Assembly: GCA_036556825.1 (NCBI GenBank)
Contig: DATBIR010000089.1
Span: 1-36,421 of the forward strand
Reading direction: 5' to 3'
From: JAJKJG01 sp036556825
GTDB taxonomy: Bacteria > Pseudomonadota > Alphaproteobacteria > Rhizobiales > Beijerinckiaceae
Length of the DNA stretch: 36,421 nt
Notes under the pieces: generated by a model
The model's input: the letters and a program-made list of their open reading frames with translations, nothing else
Database searches by the model: none
Told to the model about the DNA's origin: nothing
Program-made: the position numbers and the translations under genes
Shown here: piece by piece, positions 23,273 through 30,777 of the stretch
How the letters are laid out: each line of letters starts with the position of its first letter
Position numbering within the stretch: the first letter of the stretch is position 1

Positions 23273-24238
23273 TCACTGCCGCGGCGGAATCTGGATCAGC
23301 TCGGCGAGCTGTTCCTTGGTCAGCGGCGCGGCGGTGTATTTCAGCGTCACGGCGTCGGGCACGATGCTGTCGAGACCGACGATCTTGTCCGGGTCGATCG
23401 CCTGTTTCGGGAAGAAGTCCTCGCGCGTGCGCTTGGCGATCGCTTCGGGAATGCCGACGAATTCGGCATAGGCCTTGAGGGCCCCCGGATCCGCATACAT
23501 CCAGTCGACCGTCTCGCGATAGGCCTTGAGGTAGCGCTCGATCACCGGCTTGCGGGACTGCAGCGTCTGCACGTTGGTGATCAGCAGGCGCACCGTCTGG
23601 CCGCGGAACGCGGCGGCGTCGTTGCCGCTGGCGACGATCCGGATCTTGCTCTGGTCGAGCTGGTCGAGGCCAAAGGGCGGCGCCGACCAGCCGACGTCGA
23701 TCTGGCCCGACATGACTTGCGTCAGCGTCCCCGGAGGGCCTCCCGTCGCGACCGCCTTCGCCTTGAGGTCGTTCTCCTTGATGAAGGCCGTGACCACGCC
23801 GTGCGTCGACGAGCCGTTGGTCGAATAGGCGATCGTCCTGCCGTCGGTGTCCTTGAGCGCCTTGATCGGCGAGTCGGATCTGACGTACCAGAAGAGGTCG
23901 GCGGCGCCGGTGGTCTCGGCGCCGATGATGCGCACCGGCGCGCCCTTGGAATAGGCGCTCAGCACGCCCATGATGCCGGCCGCGACGCCGATGTCGACGC
24001 TGCCCGAGATCACCGCCTGCTGCGTCTCGCCGCCGCCCTGCGTGTAGAGGATCTCGAGGTTGAGGCCGTGCTTCTTGAAGATGCCGGCGCGCTGGCCGAG
24101 CTCGGACACCGAGGTGTCCCAGTTGCCGCGCTGGCCGACAGCGATCTTGAGCGTGTCCTGCGCGGCGGCGTGACCGCTCGCCGCGAGAAGCAGCCCGAGG
24201 GCCGCGACGGCGCGGCCCCAACCGTTCAGTCGTTTCAT
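23273..24238 (-). CDS. NMT1/TauA-type ABC transporter substrate-binding protein
   Basis: A 321-residue periplasmic protein with a signal peptide ending near GHAAAQ (residue 26). The mature part has the SsuA/TauA pattern LGQRAGIFKKHGLNLEIL, a QQAVISGSVDIGVAAG cleft segment, and GRTIAYSTNGSSTHGVV. Such proteins bring sulfonates, nitrogen compounds or aromatic acids to ABC permeases. Here neither a permease nor an ATPase gene is present. It lies 19 bases after the Bug gene and is the last gene of the leftward Rieske-EutA-cupin row. Confidence 0.93.
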   Translation of the reverse strand: MKRLNGWGRAVAALGLLLAASGHAAAQDTLKIAVGQRGNWDTSVSELGQRAGIFKKHGLNLEILYTQGGGETQQAVISGSVDIGVAAGIMGVLSAYSKGAPVRIIGAETTGAADLFWYVRSDSPIKALKDTDGRTIAYSTNGSSTHGVVTAFIKENDLKAKAVATGGPPGTLTQVMSGQIDVGWSAPPFGLDQLDQSKIRIVASGNDAAAFRGQTVRLLITNVQTLQSRKPVIERYLKAYRETVDWMYADPGALKAYAEFVGIPEAIAKRTREDFFPKQAIDPDKIVGLDSIVPDAVTLKYTAAPLTKEQLAELIQIPPRQ

Positions 24239-24257
24239 CGTTTCCTCCCTGCCTTAA

Positions 24258-25274
24258 CTATTTAATGATCTCGCCGGCCTTTTTGGCAATCTCCGCGGGC
24301 GTCGTGTAGATCTCAGCGACCAGCTTCTGGATCTGATCTCCCGGAACCGGGGTGATCTCGAGGCTGGCTTTCTCGGCCTCCGCGAGGAAGTCCTTGTCCT
24401 TCATCGTGTCCATGAACGCCTTGCGCAGGGCGTCCACCCGATCCTGCGGGAGCCCGGGGGGCGCCACGAAGGGCCGCCCCATCACCTGCCGCGCGAAGAT
24501 CAGCTTAAGAATCTGCTTCTGCTCGTCCGTCTTGGCGAGATCGGTGACGAGCGGCACGTCCGGCAGGTCCGGATGCTTCTCGAGCGCCAGCTGGATCAGG
24601 ACATTGACCTTCTTATCGTCGATCCACGACTTGTGGGTCGCCTTGACGCTCGACCACGACCAGCCGCAGCGGCCGTGCACCTCGCCGCGTTCCATGGCGA
24701 GGACGGCGTCGTTGCCGCCCGGATAGCCGCTGACGATCTTCATCTTGGTGCCGAGCACGGCGTTCAAGACCTTCGGGAATTGTACGGTGTCGTCGCTCAC
24801 GCCGGTGCCGCCGACCGGAATCTCCTTGCTCTGCAGGTCCTCGAACCTGGTCACCCCGGTCGTATGCCAGCTCGCGCAGATGCTGACCTCGTCGTTGGCG
24901 CTGCCGATCCAGGTGAATTTCGGTCCATCGAATTGCGATCCCGGCAAGCCGAGCAAAGGATTGAATGCCGTGCCCCGCCCGATCGTGGCGAACACCGTGC
25001 CATCCTTCGGGGCGACGTTGTAGAGCCAGTTGGTGAGCCGCAGGCTGCCGGCTCCCTCCATATTCTTCGGCACGACGTTCGGGCTGCCGGGGATATGTTT
25101 GCCCATGTGACGGGCGACCATGCGCGCGTAGACGTCATAGCCGCCGCCGACGCTGTAGCCGATATAGAGCTCGACGGTCTTGCCCTTGTAGAACTCGGCC
25201 GGGCTTTGCGCCTGCGCGCTCGCCACGAGCGCGATCCAGGCCGCGGCGGCGGCCAATGCTGTCCTGATGCTCAT
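24258..25274 (-). CDS. Tripartite tricarboxylate transporter (Bug/TctC) substrate-binding protein 3
   Basis: A 338-residue Bug-family protein. The ATG at 25274 has AGAGGGAG about 9 bases upstream and gives a clean signal peptide ending near ASAQAQ; longer readings enter a repeat. Family marks are FYKGKTVELYIGYSVGGGYDVYARM, HIPGSPNVVPKNMEGAGS, and the C-terminal APPGLPQDRVDALRKAFM. It is the third Bug protein in the window and is followed by the NMT1-type binding protein, so two different binding-protein types are paired. No TctA/TctB permease is near. Confidence 0.94.
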   Translation of the reverse strand: MSIRTALAAAAAWIALVASAQAQSPAEFYKGKTVELYIGYSVGGGYDVYARMVARHMGKHIPGSPNVVPKNMEGAGSLRLTNWLYNVAPKDGTVFATIGRGTAFNPLLGLPGSQFDGPKFTWIGSANDEVSICASWHTTGVTRFEDLQSKEIPVGGTGVSDDTVQFPKVLNAVLGTKMKIVSGYPGGNDAVLAMERGEVHGRCGWSWSSVKATHKSWIDDKKVNVLIQLALEKHPDLPDVPLVTDLAKTDEQKQILKLIFARQVMGRPFVAPPGLPQDRVDALRKAFMDTMKDKDFLAEAEKASLEITPVPGDQIQKLVAEIYTTPAEIAKKAGEIIK

Positions 25275-25340
25275 TGCTTCACTCCCTCTGGTCATTATCA
25301 GGCGGCGGTTGTTCCGCCGTCCGCATCGTCTCTCACCAAC

Positions 25341-25504
25341 CCCTCTCCCCGCTTGCGGGAAGAGAGCTGCGACCGCGCACTGGCGATCGCAGCGAGCCCG
25401 ATAGGGCGAGGGTGAGGGGCGCTTCCGAATGAGCCTCATCCTGGAAGGCCCCCTCACCCGGTCTGCTCCGCAGACTCGACCTCTCCCCGCAAGCGGGGAG
25501 AGGG
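25341..25504. repeat. Inverted pair of family B repeats between the bicupin and Bug genes
   Basis: Two family B elements face each other. The first (25341-25418) runs CCTCTCCCC, a hairpin, then stem GCTGCGA/TCGCAGC (25366-25372 / 25387-25393) and GGGTGAGGGG. The second (25449-25504) runs CCCCTCACCC, stem GTCTGC/GCAGAC, then the perfect 10-bp hairpin CTCTCCCCGC-AA-GCGGGGAGAG (25481-25502), six bases from the bicupin stop. The outer hairpin may end or pause transcription of the upstream operon. Confidence 0.8.
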
Positions 25505-25509
25505 ATATC

Positions 25510-26646
25510 TTACCCGGCGGCGCGCTGCGGCGCCCGGTCGTCCGGAAAGAACTTGTCCATCCTGGGCTCGACCCCGTTCTTGTGCATCTCGTCGAGCCAG
25601 ATCTTATGGATGCGCGGGTCCTGATCCTCGTATTCGATCTGATCGCCGCCTTCCTTGATGCTGGTCGAGACCGCCCCTTTCTCGCCCGGCTTGACGCCGA
25701 GCAGGGAGCGGCGCTGCGACAGCATCATCGGATAGCGCAGGCCGCCGACCGCGGTCGCCAGGTAGCGCGCCGGCTGCTGGCTGGTATTGAAATGCTGGTG
25801 GAACTGCCGGTCGGCCGGCGGGAACACGACACCATGCTTCCAGTCGATGCGCAAAAAGTCCTTGTCGCCCTCGTACCAGAGCAGCGAATAGCCGTGCCCG
25901 GTCACGCACATGACGTGGAAGCTGGGCCCGTGGCGGTGACCTTTCTTGTAGGTCCCGACCGGCATCTCCGAAATATGCGCATGCATGGTGCCGTCGGCGA
26001 GCACGAACATGATGTTGGTGCCGCCGGCGCCACGATCGCCCCACGACTTGAGCTCGATGCCGGCAAGGTCCGGCACGAAATTGGTTTCCCACATGTGGTT
26101 GCCGGGACGAACGGTGATCAGGTCGCCCTCGCCGGCATAGTATTCGCGCTTGCCGGCCCGCTCGATGAAATCGAACTCGGCCCCGAACACGAAATCCTCG
26201 TTGTGGAACGTGTTCATGATCAGGGGCAGGTTGGTGGTGGTGACCAGGAGCGCGCGCTCGCTGCCGCTGGCATTGAAGAAGCGGTGCCTGGCATTCAGCG
26301 GAATCGCGAAGAGGCTCTTGGGACCCCACTCGAAACTGCGCTTGGTCCCGTCGGAGAATTCGAGCTGCGTGCTGCCGTGCCCCTCGAGGACGTAGATGAC
26401 ATCCTCGTAGAGGTGCCGTTGCTGGCTGGTCGACTTGCCGGGCGGGATGTCCAGCACGAACATGTTGCAGAAGTCGCCGCGGCCTTTGAGATGGACGGCG
26501 GCGCCCTTGACGCCGTAACGCGGCCAGTCCCCGGTCTCGACGGTGAACAGGTCGATGCCGTAGTCCTCGGTGACCTTGAGCCCCTCCTTGGCGATCCAGT
26601 CGAGATAGGAGTCGATGCCGTAGCGCGGCGCTTGCTGCTCACTCAT
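25510..26646 (-). CDS. Bicupin protein, possible ring-cleavage dioxygenase or isomerase
   Basis: A 378-residue protein with two cupin domains. The first (about residues 50-150) has QRHLYEDVIYVLEGHG and PLNARHRFFN, with one His where most metal cupins have HxH. The second has the fuller set: GHRHGPSFHVMCVTGHG (HxH and later His) and PPADRQFHQHFN. So the second domain is the more likely metal site. The length is like bicupins such as gentisate 1,2-dioxygenase, but the sequence is not close enough to assign that. It follows the EutA-like gene by 39 bases in the Rieske operon, which favours a role in aromatic-acid breakdown (inference). Confidence 0.82.
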   Translation of the reverse strand: MSEQQAPRYGIDSYLDWIAKEGLKVTEDYGIDLFTVETGDWPRYGVKGAAVHLKGRGDFCNMFVLDIPPGKSTSQQRHLYEDVIYVLEGHGSTQLEFSDGTKRSFEWGPKSLFAIPLNARHRFFNASGSERALLVTTTNLPLIMNTFHNEDFVFGAEFDFIERAGKREYYAGEGDLITVRPGNHMWETNFVPDLAGIELKSWGDRGAGGTNIMFVLADGTMHAHISEMPVGTYKKGHRHGPSFHVMCVTGHGYSLLWYEGDKDFLRIDWKHGVVFPPADRQFHQHFNTSQQPARYLATAVGGLRYPMMLSQRRSLLGVKPGEKGAVSTSIKEGGDQIEYEDQDPRIHKIWLDEMHKNGVEPRMDKFFPDDRAPQRAAG

Positions 26647-26685
26647 CAGAGCTTCCTCCAGTTTCTTTGAAATCCACGTGCTGTC

Positions 26686-28191
26686 TCACGAGAACAGCAG
26701 CGACTTGATGACAACCGGCACCACCCCGGGAGGCGTGATCATTTCGCCGACGTCGACATAGTCGAGCTCCTGGAGCTGAACGCCGTCGATCGAGATCAGC
26801 TTGCCGGAATCGCGCATCGCCTTGTCCAGCATGAAGCCCATGCTGCGGCCGATGTCGCCGTCGATCATCAGGAGCAGAAGCTCGTCGCGCGTGCGCTCGG
26901 GCGCGACGGCGCGGCGGATGCCGCGCGACATCTCGCGCAGCTGCGTGTATTCGGGATCACCCGTCCAGCTGAAGGCGACCGCCATGCGCGAGTCGGGGCT
27001 GAGATCGAGCTGCTCGAGCTTGGCGCGAATGGCGCGCGTGACGTGCGCCGAGTCGATCTGCTCGGCCGTCCCGATGTCGATATGCACGACCGGGACATTG
27101 TGCACGGGCAAGAGCTCGGGCTTGGGCAGGTAGATGGTCTTGCCGCTCACCTGAACCGTGAACTGCGAGGCGCCGATCACGGTGGCGCGGATGCGGTGGC
27201 CGGGATCGACGAGCGGCAGCTCGGTGCGCGTCTTGAGCTGCTCGACGAGGGCGCCCGCAAGCAGCCGGGCGATGTCGCCGTAGTCCTGCTGCTCGTAGCC
27301 GAAAATGTATTCCGACACGCCGCCCGAGAAGGTGAGCATGGTCGGCGTCGCCGTCCGCCGCAGCTCGTCGGTCAGCTGCAGCTTCCGGGCCAGGCCCTCC
27401 GCGGGCGCGCCCAAGATCTTGTCGGCAGCGACCTCGGCGAGGCGCGCCGCGATGCGCCGCCGCGTGGCCTCGTCGGCGAAGCTCGCCGGGTCGGCCGGGA
27501 TGCCGAGCTCCTCGGCGACCAGCCGCGTGGAATCGTCGATGCGGGTCCAGCCGCCGCCGTTGCTGGCGAGCAGGCGGCCGCCGACCGCGAAGGCGGAGAC
27601 GCCGAGGATCTCGCCGCGGTCGATCAGGGCGAGCTTGGTGGTGCCGCCGCCGATGTCGACGTGAAGCAGACAGGTGTCGCGCTGCTTGGAGAGCCGCACG
27701 GCGCCCGAGCCATGCGCCGCCAGCGTGCATTCGAGCTTGTGGCCGGCGGTGGCGCACACGAACTTGCCGGCCTCGTGGGCGAACAGCTCGTCGATGGCGC
27801 GGGCGTTCTTGCGCTTGATCGCCTCGCCGGTGAGGATCACGGCGCCGCTGTCGATGTCGCTGCGGCGAAGCCCGGCCGCGTGATACGCGTCGCGGATGAA
27901 ATGATCGAGCGCATGGGCGTCGATCGTGCCGTCGGGCAGGAATGGCGTCAGCATGATCGGCGAGCGCCACACGACCTCGCGACTGACGACCAGGAAGCGG
28001 CTCGACAACCCTTGGGTCTGGCGCTGCAGCACGACCCTGGCGAAGAGCAGGTGCGAGGTGGAGCTGCCGATGTCGATGCCGATCGTGCGGAGCTCGACAT
28101 TCTCCTGGCTCCAGATGTAACGGGCCATCTCGAGGCGGTCGGCCTCGGACAGGGCCTCGTGCTCATGGTCGAAATCGGTGTCGTGGGGCAT
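26686..28191 (-). CDS. eutA: EutA-family reactivating ATPase-like protein
   Basis: A 501-residue actin/Hsp70-fold protein of the EutA family, longer than enteric EutA (467 residues). The two phosphate loops of the fold are clear: DIGSST at 40-45 and DIGGGTTK at 179-186. In enteric bacteria EutA restores inactivated ethanolamine ammonia-lyase by swapping damaged B12 using ATP. That lyase (EutB, EutC) and the other eut genes are absent from this window. The gene lies 67 bases after a Rieske oxygenase and 39 bases before a bicupin on the same strand, so it is probably in their operon. The symbol marks family only; the client may be another cobalamin enzyme elsewhere or, speculatively, the neighbouring oxygenase. 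Confidence 0.85.
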   Translation of the reverse strand: MPHDTDFDHEHEALSEADRLEMARYIWSQENVELRTIGIDIGSSTSHLLFARVVLQRQTQGLSSRFLVVSREVVWRSPIMLTPFLPDGTIDAHALDHFIRDAYHAAGLRRSDIDSGAVILTGEAIKRKNARAIDELFAHEAGKFVCATAGHKLECTLAAHGSGAVRLSKQRDTCLLHVDIGGGTTKLALIDRGEILGVSAFAVGGRLLASNGGGWTRIDDSTRLVAEELGIPADPASFADEATRRRIAARLAEVAADKILGAPAEGLARKLQLTDELRRTATPTMLTFSGGVSEYIFGYEQQDYGDIARLLAGALVEQLKTRTELPLVDPGHRIRATVIGASQFTVQVSGKTIYLPKPELLPVHNVPVVHIDIGTAEQIDSAHVTRAIRAKLEQLDLSPDSRMAVAFSWTGDPEYTQLREMSRGIRRAVAPERTRDELLLLMIDGDIGRSMGFMLDKAMRDSGKLISIDGVQLQELDYVDVGEMITPPGVVPVVIKSLLFS

Positions 28192-28258
28192 CGGCTCTCT
28201 TCACGGGCAGGCGCAGGCGCTGGGACGTGATGCTCCAGCGCACGAGTTCGGGCTGGCG

Positions 28259-29596
28259 TCAACCCGCGGCGCGCGCCATTTCGCGTTCGGTCTCGTCCTC
28301 CTCGATGCCTTCGAGGACGCGGACCTCTTCCTCCGAGGCGCCGAGGGTGCGCCAGTTCTCGGTCTTGGGCACGATGCCCTGGTAGGAGCGGAGCTTGGCC
28401 TGCGGGATGTGGGGCGCGACGAGGCCGATGGGCTCGCCGCCGGCGGCGAGCCGGCGCACGGCATCGATCATCAGGCGCCGGAACTGGACGACGGCGATGT
28501 CGCTGGCGCCGAGCCGCTCGCTGGTGCGATCGGCGATCGGGCCCATGGTCTCCCACATGGCGATGTCCTGGTTCGGAATGCCCGGGATGCCGGTGAAATT
28601 CCCGAGCTTCATCGCGTTGCGGTCCTGCAGGTAGTTGTTGTCGCGGCTGCGCTTCATCGGCCGGTAGTTGGCGTCGAGATCGATGCCGACCTGCGCGACG
28701 CAGAATTTGCGCCAGGCTTCCTGGTCGATGCCGGGGCCGGTGTCGCTCCAGGCGATGAAGTGAAAGTAGCTGCCGGTGTCGTCCTTCGGCACGATGACCG
28801 TGGCCACGTTGTAGGACGTGTTGGGCGGGATCAGCGCCGTGAACGGCGCCACATAGGTGGTGATGCGCACGTAGCTGTGCGTGTTGGCGTTGGCGATCGG
28901 CCGCCGGATGGCGGCGTAGCGGAAGCCGTAATTGGTGAGCTGCACCTGGAGCTTCGGCGACTTGTCGGTCGAGGGACGCAGCCAGTGCGTGTCGGCTGCC
29001 TTGGCGGTGTCGACGCGCGCGGGGCGCATGTCGGAGGAATGCAGGCTCGACGAATGCGCCGAGTCGATCTGTCCCTCCATGATCTGCGCCCAGTTGCAAG
29101 GCAGATCGATCTTGACGATGCTGACCCGGGCCGCGTCGGTCGGCGCCCAGGCCGGCGCCTCGAATTCGGGCATCCGGTCGGCCGGGCCCATATACACCCA
29201 GACGAAGCCGCCGGCCTCCCGGGTCGGATAGGCCTTGTGCTTGACCTTCTGGGCGAAGCCGCTCTCGCCCGGTTCGGAGGGCATCTCGGCGACGTTGCCT
29301 TCGACGTCGAATTTCCACCCGTGATACAGGCAGCGCAGCCCGCATTCCTCGTTGCGCCCAAGCGCCAGCGACGCCTTGCGGTGCGCGCAATATTCCCCGA
29401 GCACGCCCAGCCGGCCGTCGCTGTCGCGGAACGCGACCAGGTCCTCGCCGAACAGCCGCACCCGCACCGGCGCTCCGTCCGGCTCGACGAGCTGCTCGGA
29501 CAGCGCGGCCGGCACCCAATGGCGACGCATCAGCTGGCCCATCGGCGCATCGCCCTCAACCCGGCACAGAAGGTCGTTTTCCTCGGCGGTCAGCAT
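28259..29596 (-). CDS. Rieske non-haem iron oxygenase, phthalate-dioxygenase-like
   Basis: A 445-residue oxygenase alpha subunit. The Rieske cluster ligands are C70-x-H72 and C89-x2-H92 (CAHRKAS and CLYHGW). The catalytic iron region is E174-x3-D178-x2-H181-x4-H186 in EGQIDSAHSSSLH. The N-terminus (LTAEENDLLCRVEGDAPMGQLMRRHW) is like the phthalate 4,5-dioxygenase group, which hydroxylates or demethylates aromatic rings without a beta subunit. It is the first gene of the leftward row with EutA and bicupin. The matching flavin reductase is divergent on the other side of a shared promoter. The exact substrate is not determinable. Confidence 0.94.
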   Translation of the reverse strand: MLTAEENDLLCRVEGDAPMGQLMRRHWVPAALSEQLVEPDGAPVRVRLFGEDLVAFRDSDGRLGVLGEYCAHRKASLALGRNEECGLRCLYHGWKFDVEGNVAEMPSEPGESGFAQKVKHKAYPTREAGGFVWVYMGPADRMPEFEAPAWAPTDAARVSIVKIDLPCNWAQIMEGQIDSAHSSSLHSSDMRPARVDTAKAADTHWLRPSTDKSPKLQVQLTNYGFRYAAIRRPIANANTHSYVRITTYVAPFTALIPPNTSYNVATVIVPKDDTGSYFHFIAWSDTGPGIDQEAWRKFCVAQVGIDLDANYRPMKRSRDNNYLQDRNAMKLGNFTGIPGIPNQDIAMWETMGPIADRTSERLGASDIAVVQFRRLMIDAVRRLAAGGEPIGLVAPHIPQAKLRSYQGIVPKTENWRTLGASEEEVRVLEGIEEDETEREMARAAG

Positions 29597-29650
29597 CGCG
29601 CTTCCTCCTCGAAGCCGGAGCGTGCGGCAGCTTTCCGCCGCTCACGTCGC

Positions 29651-29704
29651 TCGACAAACTTAGCTCTCTAAGATATATTATGCGAGGTTCGTGGCGGCTG
29701 TCGA
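29651..29704. promoter_or_regulatory. Divergent promoters with a shared palindromic operator
   Basis: Plus strand: -35 TCGACA (29651-29656), 17-base spacer, -10 TATATT (29674-29679), for the reductase operon. Minus strand: -35 TCGACA (29704-29699), 16-base spacer, -10 CATAAT (29682-29677), for the Rieske operon. Each box matches consensus at 5 of 6. A perfect palindrome CTTAG-CTCT-CTAAG (29659-29672) lies in the spacer of the first promoter and covers the expected start point of the second. The marR-type gene of the reductase operon is the likely regulator. Confidence 0.65.
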
Positions 29705-29795
29705 GAGCATTGGCCGACGGCGCATGCCCGCCGGCAGCCCGGCGCCAAGCCGCCTTCCTCCTCGACCCGTCCGCACATTCGCGTCAGGGACCTCC

Positions 29796-30764
29796 ATGTC
29801 TGTTGATAACGCCGAAGCGGGGATGACGTTGCTCCGGGTGCACCAGATCGAGGAGGCGGCCGAAGGCATATTCACGTTCGACCTGCGCAGCCCGGACGGC
29901 TCTGACCTGACCGAATTCACAAGCGGCTCCCACGTCACTGTGCGCGTGCCGAACGGCCTCGTCCGCAAATATTCCTTGTGCAACGACCCGGCCGAGCGGG
30001 ACCGCTACGTGATCGGAGTGCGGCGCGACGCCGAGGGGCGCGGCGGCTCGGTCAGCCTGATCGACGAGACCAGGCCCGGCGACGAACTGGCCGTCTCGGC
30101 GCCGCGCAACGACTTCAAGCTGGTCAGAAGCGCCGCCGGCTACATCTTCGTCGCCGGCGGGATCGGCATCACGCCGATCATGTCGATGATCCGCCACCTC
30201 AAGGGCACCGGCGGCGGCCGCTTCAAGCTCTATTACCTGACCCGCAGCCCGGAGATGACGGCCTTCCGCGAGGAGCTGGGCGGGCCGGAATTCCGCGGCC
30301 AGGTGACGATCCACCACGATCACGGCGATCCCGGGAAGTCGTTCGACCTGTGGCCGGTCTTCGAACAGCCGAAAGGCCAGCAGATCTATTGCTGCGGGCC
30401 GCGCGCCCTCATGGAAGCGGTGCGCGACATGACCGGGCACTGGTCGTCCGCGGCGGTGCATTTCGAAGCCTTCAACGAGCCGCCGCGCACGACCGCCGCC
30501 GACAAGCCCTTCAGGGTGCGGCTGGCGCGCTCCGGCGGCGTCGTCGACATTCCGGTCGGAACCACCATCCTCGAAGCCCTGCGCGCGCATGGCGTCGAGG
30601 TGCCGAGCTCGTGCGAGAGCGGCACCTGCGACACCTGCCGCACCCGGCTTCTCGAAGGAGAGGCCGATCATCGCGACCTCGTCCTGGCCGAGCACGAGCG
30701 CGCCGACCACATCATGGTCTGCGTCTCGCGCGCCTGCTCGGACGAGATCGTCATCGACCGCTAG
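29796..30764 (+). CDS. Phthalate-dioxygenase-reductase-type FMN/ferredoxin oxidoreductase
   Basis: A 322-residue electron-transfer protein with three parts. The N-terminal flavin domain has RKYSLCND, the middle NAD(P)H domain has GGIGITPIMSMI, and the C-terminal plant-type ferredoxin has C-x4-C-x2-C (SCESGTCDTC) and a last Cys in MVCVS. The order is that of phthalate dioxygenase reductase and VanB, which feed Rieske oxygenases. It is therefore the likely partner of the divergent Rieske gene. The start ATG at 29796 has AGGGA just upstream. The next gene begins 13 bases after its stop. Confidence 0.94.
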   Translation: MSVDNAEAGMTLLRVHQIEEAAEGIFTFDLRSPDGSDLTEFTSGSHVTVRVPNGLVRKYSLCNDPAERDRYVIGVRRDAEGRGGSVSLIDETRPGDELAVSAPRNDFKLVRSAAGYIFVAGGIGITPIMSMIRHLKGTGGGRFKLYYLTRSPEMTAFREELGGPEFRGQVTIHHDHGDPGKSFDLWPVFEQPKGQQIYCCGPRALMEAVRDMTGHWSSAAVHFEAFNEPPRTTAADKPFRVRLARSGGVVDIPVGTTILEALRAHGVEVPSSCESGTCDTCRTRLLEGEADHRDLVLAEHERADHIMVCVSRACSDEIVIDR

Positions 30765-30777
30765 TCGGACCCGTCAG

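Noticed and set aside
22944..23471. Open frame across the repeat-rich gap on the plus strand
   Set aside because: It is made largely of palindromic repeats and the antisense of the NMT1-type gene; no ribosome site or family likeness.
22891..25504. CRISPR array
   Set aside because: Repeats are few, inverted and unequal in spacing, without direct repeat-spacer structure or cas genes.
26686..28191. Ethanolamine utilisation operon
   Set aside because: Only the EutA-family gene is present; no lyase, shell or alcohol dehydrogenase gene of that system is seen.
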